The notes beneath the pieces were generated by a model, which searched no databases, had not been told where the DNA came from, and worked only from the letters and a program-made list of their open reading frames with translations. A stretch of 12,076 nucleotides of DNA from the NCBI GenBank assembly GCA_012965485.1, contig DTSF01000135.1:1-12076 (forward strand). The letters run 5' to 3'. Each line of letters begins with the position of its first letter. Position 1 is the first letter of the stretch. Of the stretch, positions 6,169 through 12,076 are shown piece by piece. The translations under genes and the position numbers were made by a program. The stretch comes from Dehalococcoidia bacterium (GTDB taxonomy: Bacteria > Chloroflexota > Dehalococcoidia > SAR202 > UBA826).

Positions 6169-7170
6169 ATGGGTTGGAAAGTCCTTATTACAGATCATGT
6201 ATGGCCGACAATAGAGCCAGAGAGGGCTGTTTTGGAGGCTGCCGGAGCGGAGGTCATAGTAGCGCCTGATGGGGAGGAAGATACTTTGATTGAGTTAGCT
6301 AGGGACGTGGATGCCATCATGACATGTTTTGCAAAAGTCACAGGGAATGTAATTAGGGCCGCAGAAAATTGTGTATCGATAGGAAGATTTGGAGTTGGTG
6401 TTGATAATATAGATGTGAGTACGGCAAGCGAACTTGGGATACCGGTAACCTACGTTCCTGACTATTGCGTAGATGAAGTGTCTGACCACGTTTTAGCAAT
6501 GCTACACACTTGGAATAGAAAAATAGCCTTATTCGACCGATCAGTAAAATCTGACGGGTGGGGTCATTTAGGTTTAACGATGCGTATCAAAAGACTTAGA
6601 GGTAAAACTATTGGCATTATAGGGTTTGGTCGGATAGGACAAGCAGTTGCAGAAAAAGCCTCTGTTTTCGGCTTAAAAATATTAGCATCTGACCCTTTCA
6701 TTCCTAAAGAAATAGTGGAATCTTCAGGCGGGGAATTGGTAAGTCTTGAGGAACTATTGGAAAATTCGGATTTTGTGTCACTTCATGCGCCATTAACTCC
6801 CAACACCGAAAAAATGATCGGACCGAAACAATTTGATTTAATGAAAGATGATGCCTTCCTAATCAATGCAGCTCGAGGCCCCTTGATCGACGAAGCGGCC
6901 TTATATGAGGCCCTATCAGAGGGGAAAATAGGTGGCGCAGGTTTAGATGTCATGGTGGATAACGAACCATCAAAGGATCATCCCTTGATGCAACTGGAAA
7001 ACATACTAATAACCCCTCACACAGCTTTCTTCTCCCAGGAATCCACACTTGAGCTAGAAGAACGAGCAGCAAGCGAAGTCGTCAGGGTATACAGAAATAG
7101 CATGCCTGAGAACTTAGTCAACCCTGAAGTATTGGACCATCCTAACCCCAAAAGATCCTTGAAAAACTAA
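6169..7170 (+). CDS. D-isomer-specific 2-hydroxyacid dehydrogenase (SerA/hydroxypyruvate reductase-like)
   Basis: The 333-aa NAD-dependent dehydrogenase has the split catalytic domain (about 1-105 and 288-333) around a Rossmann domain. The dinucleotide motif is G152-F-G-R-I-G157 and the strand ends in D175, favouring NAD. The catalytic set is complete: R236 in NAARGPLID, E266 in VDNEPS and H284 in LITPHTAFF. There is no ACT domain, so it is the short type, and a serine-pathway PGDH, hydroxypyruvate/glyoxylate reductase or another 2-hydroxyacid enzyme are all possible. GGGAG lies 7 nt before the ATG. It starts 33 bp after the reactivase and is probably co-transcribed, so it may process the demethylated product or supply serine/C1 units (inference). 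It is convergent with the SDR gene, 3 bp away. Confidence 0.9.
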   Translation: MGWKVLITDHVWPTIEPERAVLEAAGAEVIVAPDGEEDTLIELARDVDAIMTCFAKVTGNVIRAAENCVSIGRFGVGVDNIDVSTASELGIPVTYVPDYCVDEVSDHVLAMLHTWNRKIALFDRSVKSDGWGHLGLTMRIKRLRGKTIGIIGFGRIGQAVAEKASVFGLKILASDPFIPKEIVESSGGELVSLEELLENSDFVSLHAPLTPNTEKMIGPKQFDLMKDDAFLINAARGPLIDEAALYEALSEGKIGGAGLDVMVDNEPSKDHPLMQLENILITPHTAFFSQESTLELEERAASEVVRVYRNSMPENLVNPEVLDHPNPKRSLKN

Positions 7171-7173
7171 ATT

Positions 7174-7950
7174 CTAGATCATCGATACGCTCTGACCACC
7201 ATCGATTACGATACATGAACCAGTAATTAGTCCAGATCTATCAGAGGCAAGATAGGCAACCAAATCCCCAAGTGGTTCAGGCCAGCCAAACCTGCCAAGA
7301 GGCAGGTTTTCCTTTATAAATTTTTCTACGACTTCGGGCGAATTGTCATTTTGAAAACGTTCCCATGAACCTCCAGGGTGTTCAATTGAACCAGGAGCAA
7401 TGGAGTTAACCAGTATTCCATCTTTAGCCAAGGAAATTGCCGAATGTTTAGAAGCAGCAATTAATGCCGCTTTTGCCGACATATAAGATATATTTCCGCC
7501 GTATTCCCGTCCCCAGATAGAAGCAATATTAATAATCCTGCCCCAACCATTACTTCTCATGGACGGTATAACATGCTGCATCAACTCAAAAGCTCCAAAA
7601 ACATTTAAATCAAAGGTGCCTTTAAAATCTTCTAGAGGTGTTCCATTAATGTCGTCTCTGGATCTAGTTCCACCGGCATTATTAACAAGTATATCTATAG
7701 GTCCGAGGGCCTCCACTACGGAAGTATGCAAATCCCCCATCGTCCCAGTGTCAGATACATCAGCAACTATACCCACACAGGCTGCTCCAGTTTCCTCAAT
7801 CTCCTTTACCGTCGCCTCTAATACATTTTTTGTTCTACCACATATAGCGATACTCGCGCCCTCTCTAGCTAAGGACAACGCGCTTTCCCTTCCCAAACCT
7901 CTACTACCACCAGTTACTAAAGCAATTTTCCCAGTCAGTCCTAAATCCAT
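7174..7950 (-). CDS. Short-chain dehydrogenase/reductase (classical SDR)
   Basis: With start ATG at 7950 the product is 258 aa. It has TGGSRGLG at 13-20 (cofactor loop), a GRT after strand 2 (38-40, suggesting NADP), NNAG at 90-93, N116, and the catalytic S144, Y156 and K160 (YMSAK). It ends in the usual ITGSCIVIDGG. It resembles 3-oxoacyl-ACP reductase (FabG) and related dehydrogenases; the substrate cannot be told from sequence alone. An in-frame GTG at 7959 would add three residues, but AGGTGA lies 5 nt before the ATG at 7950 and overlaps that GTG, so ATG is chosen. It is the only complete - strand gene in the window and is divergent from the PHP/hot-dog operon. If it works with the two hot-dog proteins, an acyl-thioester pathway would be a natural setting (weak inference). 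Confidence 0.9.
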   Translation of the reverse strand: MDLGLTGKIALVTGGSRGLGRESALSLAREGASIAICGRTKNVLEATVKEIEETGAACVGIVADVSDTGTMGDLHTSVVEALGPIDILVNNAGGTRSRDDINGTPLEDFKGTFDLNVFGAFELMQHVIPSMRSNGWGRIINIASIWGREYGGNISYMSAKAALIAASKHSAISLAKDGILVNSIAPGSIEHPGGSWERFQNDNSPEVVEKFIKENLPLGRFGWPEPLGDLVAYLASDRSGLITGSCIVIDGGQSVSMI

Positions 7951-8020
7951 ATTAATCACCTATTTTATTGTGTTTTCCATCTTCTGGATGCAATCTCCTT
8001 AAGTTTAATACATTAATTTC

Positions 8021-8049
8021 TTGACTACAGGAAGGTGCTAACCTAACAT
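8021..8049 (+). promoter_or_regulatory. Sigma70-like promoter of the PHP/hot-dog/M16 unit
   Basis: TTGACT (8021-8026, 5/6) and TAACAT (8044-8049, 4/6) are spaced by exactly 17 nt. The -10 box ends 11 nt before the ATG at 8061, so the predicted 5' leader is only about 0-6 nt. No ribosome site stands within normal reach of that ATG, which fits leaderless or near-leaderless translation. Confidence 0.55.
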
Positions 8050-8060
8050 TCAATCCTGTT

Positions 8061-8702
8061 ATGCTCCTTGATTTACACACTCACTCAGTTGCATCGGACG
8101 ATTCCAGAGCAACGGTAGAACAATACATAAAATGGGTTAATGTGCTACGAAGAAAAGGCAAATCGATAGATGGATTTGTTTTAACAGAGCACAGACAATT
8201 CGACCACGATGTGGACTACACTAGTTTAGCCTCAGGTGACGGAATAATCATTTTAAAAGGGGCTGAATTAGACACAGACACCGGACATTTCCTCGTTTAC
8301 GGAATTTCAGAAGAAATTACCGCTGAGTTGGACTTCTCAGATGTTAACATGAGTGCACAAAACCTAGTCGATATTTGCGACACTTATGGAGGAATAGCAA
8401 TTCCAGCTCATCCAGGCCGAGCTGGAATTGGATTTGCTGAATATTTAGATAGTGGTGTAACCGGTTTTGAAACAGTTAAATCGGTCGAACAATTCAACGG
8501 GTCCAACAGGCCAGGAGAAGGAGAAAAAGCAGAATCCCTGATTAAGGCGAAAGGGTATTTAGGAACGGGAGGAAGTGACGCTCACATAGTGAGTGCGATA
8601 GGTACCTGTATGACAAGTTTTGAAAAAGAAATAGAGAATGAATCTGATTTAGTACAGGAACTAAGAAATGGCCGGTTTACCGCTGTGAGGCTTGAATCCT
8701 GA
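8061..8702 (+). CDS. PHP-domain metal-dependent phosphoesterase
   Basis: The 213-aa product is a stand-alone PHP domain. The metal ligands are in order: H6 and H8 (DLHTHS), E43/H44 (LTEH), E69 (GAELDTDTGH) with H76, H117 (PAHPGR), and D173/H175 (GSDAH). All are the residues expected for a trinuclear active site. In this family the reaction is phosphoester or phosphate hydrolysis (histidinol phosphate, nucleoside 3',5'-bisphosphate, and others); the substrate here is unknown. It lacks the insertion domain of RNase AM-like YciV and any polymerase context. In-frame upstream codons reach a TGA at 8022 without another start, so the ATG at 8061 is the only option even though no ribosome site precedes it. 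It is followed after 21 bp by the hot-dog pair. Confidence 0.88.
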   Translation: MLLDLHTHSVASDDSRATVEQYIKWVNVLRRKGKSIDGFVLTEHRQFDHDVDYTSLASGDGIIILKGAELDTDTGHFLVYGISEEITAELDFSDVNMSAQNLVDICDTYGGIAIPAHPGRAGIGFAEYLDSGVTGFETVKSVEQFNGSNRPGEGEKAESLIKAKGYLGTGGSDAHIVSAIGTCMTSFEKEIENESDLVQELRNGRFTAVRLES

Positions 8703-8723
8703 CCTCAGATCTTGGAGTAACTA

Positions 8724-9176
8724 ATGACAACAGATGAAGGAATCGTATATGACAGAAGTTTGCTTGGAGTGGAAACACAAATTGGAACTTTTGAGCTTAC
8801 CAGAGAAATGATATTAGGATTTGCGAAATCGACAGGAGAAACCAATCCAAGGTACGTGGGGGATGATAATGGTGCCGGGGATATAGTGGCCCCACCAACG
8901 ATCTGCAATGTTTTTGTTTCAGGAGTGTCCAGACCCGACATAAAACTTGAGTTTGGGGAAATAAGTTTTTTCGCTGGTCAATCTATCGAATGTAAAGGAG
9001 AAATCCGCCCTGGCGATGTTCTTTCAGCTAGTACCAACCTGGACAATGTTTATGCCAAAACAGGCCGATCTGGAAAAATGGTTTTTGCTGTTTGGAAGAC
9101 GGAATTTAGAAACCAGGATGATGTCACCGTTGCCTTAGTAACAGAATCTTTTGTTAAAAAGAATAAAAATAGATGA
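8724..9176 (+). CDS. MaoC/FAS1-like dehydratase-type hot-dog protein, subunit 1
   Basis: The 150-aa single hot-dog domain resembles PF13452 (N-terminal half of MaoC-type dehydratases; HadA-like). FELTREMILGFAKSTGE (23-39) runs into TNPRY (40-44), APPTICNVF (56-64) is the central helix, and IRPGDVL (94-100) with NVYAKTGRSGKMVF (108-121) completes the sheet. The active-site loop that reads GDxNPxH in hydratases is GETNPRY here: Asp to Glu and His to Tyr, as is common in the non-catalytic partner of such pairs. A GGAG ribosome site precedes the ATG. It overlaps the next gene by 4 bp (ATGA), which indicates coupled translation and a heterodimer. The expected ligand is an acyl-CoA or acyl-ACP. Confidence 0.82.
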   Translation: MTTDEGIVYDRSLLGVETQIGTFELTREMILGFAKSTGETNPRYVGDDNGAGDIVAPPTICNVFVSGVSRPDIKLEFGEISFFAGQSIECKGEIRPGDVLSASTNLDNVYAKTGRSGKMVFAVWKTEFRNQDDVTVALVTESFVKKNKNR

Positions 9177-9607
9177 AAAAGAATCTGTATTTTGAAGATG
9201 TTGAAATCGGGGACGATATTGGTCCCATAAAAAGATCCGTCACTGATGAAAATGTGATCGAATTTGTATCTGTCAGAGAAAAGGAAATCACCCCTTCAAG
9301 ATTTATCTCAAAGGAAGTAGCAAACAGTGAAGGAATGCCGGAGGCCATCGTGCCAGGTCCGATGAATATAGCGCTGATGTCACAAGTTTTAACTGACTGG
9401 TCAGACACAGTTTGTCTCCTCAAAATAGACGTGGTTTTCCGACAGACAGTTCCTCACAACAAAGACCTGACATTCAGCGGAATAGTGACAGGTAAAGATG
9501 AGACTGGGAACAGCACAAAATTAGAATGTGATGTAGTCATGGAAAATTCTGATGGAGTGAGACTTGTCATTGGAACAGGAGTGATAGCACTCCCTAACAA
9601 GCCGTAG
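9173..9607 (+). CDS. MaoC-like hot-dog protein, subunit 2, with altered catalytic loop
   Basis: The 144-aa hot-dog protein starts inside the stop codon of its partner. The FEDVEIGDDIG opening (7-17), VPGPMNIALMSQVLTDW (60-76) as the central helix, and VVFRQTVPHNKDL (87-99) match HadB/MaoC-type subunits. In the usual arrangement this subunit supplies the catalytic Asp and His in a GDxNPxH loop. Here the aligned loop reads EITPSR (38-43), so Asp is Glu and His is Arg. With the partner also lacking His, neither chain has the standard hydratase dyad by eye. The pair may be a thioester-binding or different-chemistry relative, or an unusual catalytic variant. The ATGA overlap at 9173-9176 supports equal production. 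Confidence 0.8.
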   Translation: MKKNLYFEDVEIGDDIGPIKRSVTDENVIEFVSVREKEITPSRFISKEVANSEGMPEAIVPGPMNIALMSQVLTDWSDTVCLLKIDVVFRQTVPHNKDLTFSGIVTGKDETGNSTKLECDVVMENSDGVRLVIGTGVIALPNKP

Positions 9608-9610
9608 AAG

Positions 9611-12076
9611 ATGATATCGATACCTTTCGAAAAACATACTCTCCAAAATGGTCTAGAGATCATCACCCATGTTGATAAAACAGTCCCAACCGTAGCCGTG
9701 AATGTTTGGTATCACGTGGGGTCAAAGAACGAGGTACCTGGTAAAACAGGCTTTGCACATTTATTTGAACACGTGATGTTTGAAGGATCCAAAAATCATG
9801 ATAAGGATTATTTTGGCCCTCTCCAGGAGATAGGGGCTATGGTAAACGGGTCTACAACAAACGATAGGACAAATTATTGGGAGAATTTGCCTTCAAACTA
9901 CTTGGAGTTGGCATTATGGCTAGAATCGGATCGAATGGGATTCTTACTAGAGGCCCTGGACCAGGACAGATTCGATTTGCAAAGAGAAGTGGTGAAAAAC
10001 GAAAGAAGACAAAGTTATGAAAATCGCCCCTACGGAATGGCGCATTTGAAACTACAAGAACTTCTTTTTCCACCCCCACATCCTTATAACTGGCCCACTA
10101 TCGGGTCTCAGGAAGATTTGGATGGAGCAGGAATAGGAGACGTAAAAGAATTTTTTCGTAATTTCTATCATCCTTCCAATTCAAGTATTTCCGTGGCTGG
10201 AGACATAGATCCGGATTCAACTCTTGAACTCGTAGACAAATATTTCGGAAATTTACTGCCGGGACCGACAATCAACAGATTTCACAAAATGGATTCCACC
10301 TTGAAAGGACAAACTTGGGTCACCTTAGAAGACTCTGTACATCTTCCTAGGCTTTACCTAGCGTGGCCAACGACCCCCGAATTTACTCAAGAGCAGGCGG
10401 CCTTGGACGTATTATCTGTAATTATGGCCGATGGAAGAAGTTCACGGCTGGAACGAAGTCTTGTCTATGAAAAACAATTTGCTAGGGACATCCGTGCTTA
10501 TCATCATGGACAAGAGATATCCGGTGAGTTCCATATAATAGCCACAGCAAATCCGGGACGAACCACAGAAGAAATCTATAAAGAGATCCAAGAATCGCTA
10601 GATGACATATCACAAACACCACCATCCGACAAAGAAATGGAAAGGGCCCATAACAAAATAAGCTCTTATCATATTAAACAACTGGAAAAAATAGGTGGAT
10701 TTGGGGGTAAAGCCGACCAGCTAAACCATTTCAATGTGATGGCTGGGAATCCTGGTCTTATAGAAACCGACGTAGAAAGGTACAAAAAGGTATCGGCTCA
10801 CGATGTTTCAGCAGCGGCAAAGTTGCTCAACGAGAATTTTGTAGGCCTTACTGTTAACCCACTTAAAGACACAAAACCTTCTCCAAGACAAGTAGATAGA
10901 ACTAATATACCAAAAGCCACGCTACCCACTACATTTTCAGCTCCTCAACCAAGGGACATATCTTTGGAAAATGGGACAAGGTTGCTAGTAATTCAGCGTT
11001 CTCAATTGCCGCTGACCACGGTTGGCCTATTTTTTGACACCGGGTCTGCGGAGGACTTGAAAGAAAAGCCTGGCCTCTCACAGTTTGCAACGGATATGTT
11101 ATTTGAAGGTACACATAGCAGAAGCAGTTCTCAAATCGCCGATGAAATGGAATTCCTTGGTTCTCAAGTGACCAAAGATGTATCAAGAGAGCATATCTTT
11201 ATAGCTGTTTCTGGAATATCTGAAAACACAAACGAAGAACTTAACATCTTGTCAGACATGATATTAAACCCAAATTTTCCTGTGGATGAAATGGAACGAA
11301 TACGAAAAGAAAAATTATCTGATCTCCGTTCCATTCAGGATAGTGCTGATACCACTGCATCTGTTGCTGTGAGATCTATTTTATTAGGACCCGCCACACC
11401 CTACGGCCATACCATCAGTGGAAATGAAATTAGTGTTGCAGCAATGAAAACGGATGATCTTCAAAAGCACTATCAAGAAACCTTACTCACCTCTAAAAAG
11501 ACATTCATTGTGGTGGGCAATATTTCATCAGATCTTGCAGCCGAATTAATAACCGAAAAATTTGGCACCCTAGCAAATCACCAAAACCCCAGGGAAAATC
11601 AATTTGTCTCGGGGCCTCCCGGTGGTAAAGGCCCAATTATATATCTGGTTGATAGACCTGGTTCAGCTCAATCAATATTACGAGCAGGCCATATATCAAT
11701 ACCAAGAGAACATCAAGATTATCATTCCCTTGCCTTTGTAAATTACATACTTGGTGGCGATTATTCCAGTCGCCTAAACATGAATTTGAGACAAGACAAA
11801 GGATACAGTTACGGGTTCCATTCATCCATTGAATGGATGAAACCTCTTTCTATTTTAGTCGCTAAAGGAAGTGTACAAACAGACGTTACGAAAGAATCAG
11901 TCTTTGAAACATTGAAGGAATTAACTGATATTGTGGAATTTAATCCGATTGGCCTTGAGGAATTTAGAAAAGCAAAAGAAGGTTTGTTAAAAAGCGTGCC
12001 TTCTCAATTCGAGTCCAATCAACAAATTACAAATCAATTACTAAATATGGTCGCATTTGATCTGCCTTTGGATTAT
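9611..12076 (+). CDS. M16B-family zinc metallopeptidase, two-domain, C-terminus beyond window
   Basis: The frame is open for 822 codons from ATG 9611 to the right edge. The N-half carries the inverzincin site H50-L-F-E53-H54, with the third ligand E131 in VVKNERR (H-x2-E-H-x76-E). The C-half starts near residue 438 (SLENGTRLLVI). Its copy of the site is degenerate, Q491/T494/D495 in LSQFATDMLFEG, as expected for the inactive half. The substrate-terminus-binding R727 and Y734 (RQDKGYSYG) are present. This is a single-chain M16B peptidase of about 850 aa or slightly more, nearly complete here. No signal peptide is visible, so it is predicted cytoplasmic. Such enzymes degrade unfolded or short peptides in a closed chamber. 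It begins 3 bp after the hot-dog gene without a clear ribosome site, suggesting translational coupling; a functional link to its neighbours is not evident. Confidence 0.92.
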   Translation, partial: MISIPFEKHTLQNGLEIITHVDKTVPTVAVNVWYHVGSKNEVPGKTGFAHLFEHVMFEGSKNHDKDYFGPLQEIGAMVNGSTTNDRTNYWENLPSNYLELALWLESDRMGFLLEALDQDRFDLQREVVKNERRQSYENRPYGMAHLKLQELLFPPPHPYNWPTIGSQEDLDGAGIGDVKEFFRNFYHPSNSSISVAGDIDPDSTLELVDKYFGNLLPGPTINRFHKMDSTLKGQTWVTLEDSVHLPRLYLAWPTTPEFTQEQAALDVLSVIMADGRSSRLERSLVYEKQFARDIRAYHHGQEISGEFHIIATANPGRTTEEIYKEIQESLDDISQTPPSDKEMERAHNKISSYHIKQLEKIGGFGGKADQLNHFNVMAGNPGLIETDVERYKKVSAHDVSAAAKLLNENFVGLTVNPLKDTKPSPRQVDRTNIPKATLPTTFSAPQPRDISLENGTRLLVIQRSQLPLTTVGLFFDTGSAEDLKEKPGLSQFATDMLFEGTHSRSSSQIADEMEFLGSQVTKDVSREHIFIAVSGISENTNEELNILSDMILNPNFPVDEMERIRKEKLSDLRSIQDSADTTASVAVRSILLGPATPYGHTISGNEISVAAMKTDDLQKHYQETLLTSKKTFIVVGNISSDLAAELITEKFGTLANHQNPRENQFVSGPPGGKGPIIYLVDRPGSAQSILRAGHISIPREHQDYHSLAFVNYILGGDYSSRLNMNLRQDKGYSYGFHSSIEWMKPLSILVAKGSVQTDVTKESVFETLKELTDIVEFNPIGLEEFRKAKEGLLKSVPSQFESNQQITNQLLNMVAFDLPLDY
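11821..11841. repeat. 21-nt palindrome within the M16 gene
   Basis: TTCATCCATT (11821-11830) and AATGGATGAA (11832-11841) are perfect 10-bp arms around a single G. It encodes part of HSSIEWMK in the C-terminal half of the peptidase. A 10-bp arm with so short a spacer is uncommon, but coding constraint and chance can produce it. Confidence 0.4.

Noticed and set aside
7951..7959. GTG start at 7959 for the SDR
   Set aside because: The GTG lies within the AGGTGA ribosome site for ATG 7950 and has no site of its own.
7960..7980. Six-codon mini-ORF (MENTIK) on the - strand ahead of the SDR, preceded by AAGGAG
   Set aside because: Spacing from AAGGAG to its ATG is about 14 nt and no attenuator structure follows, so a leader peptide cannot be supported.
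7559..8002. 147-codon + strand open frame opposite the SDR gene
   Set aside because: The SDR on the other strand has all catalytic residues. The shadow has no motif and crosses the SDR start into the intergenic region.

Overview
The window is bacterial and densely coded, with all genes but two on the + strand. GC looks to be in the low-to-mid 40s by eye. AGA/AGG (Arg) and ATA (Ile) codons are common. It has corrinoid methyltransferase genes, a hot-dog dehydratase pair and a two-domain M16 peptidase. This would fit a marine Chloroflexota of the SAR202/Dehalococcoidia type, but no rRNA or marker gene settles it, so the taxonomy is a low-confidence inference.

Region 1 (1-287): the N-terminus of an alpha/beta hydrolase runs off the left edge on the - strand. 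A divergent intergenic region follows, with a consensus -10 box and a 7-bp inverted repeat that could be an operator.

Region 2 (288-7170) is the core of the window: eight co-directional genes. In order they are a small PF13769-type protein (the misnamed 'virulence factor' family), a zinc homocysteine S-methyltransferase, an unknown 224-aa protein made of two repeated modules, a UroD/MtaA-type zinc methyltransferase, a MtbC/MtaC-type corrinoid protein, an unknown 81-aa four-cysteine protein, a RACo/RamA-type corrinoid reactivase, and a D-2-hydroxyacid dehydrogenase. The set looks like a distributed cobalamin-dependent methionine synthase: homocysteine module, B12 carrier and ATP/2Fe-2S reactivator are separate proteins. 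No methyltetrahydrofolate-binding module is present. A UroD-fold zinc enzyme sits where the methyl-donor enzyme would be expected. My working model is donor -> UroD-fold protein -> corrinoid protein -> homocysteine, giving methionine, with the donor unknown.

Region 3 (7174-7950, - strand): a classical SDR oxidoreductase, convergent with the dehydrogenase and only 3 bp from it.

Region 4 (8021-12076): a second + strand unit starting from a good sigma70-like promoter. It holds a PHP-domain phosphoesterase, two overlapping MaoC/FAS1-dehydratase-like hot-dog proteins that lack the usual catalytic His, and an M16B zinc peptidase that continues past the right edge.

No tRNA, rRNA, CRISPR array, transposase or attachment site was seen.
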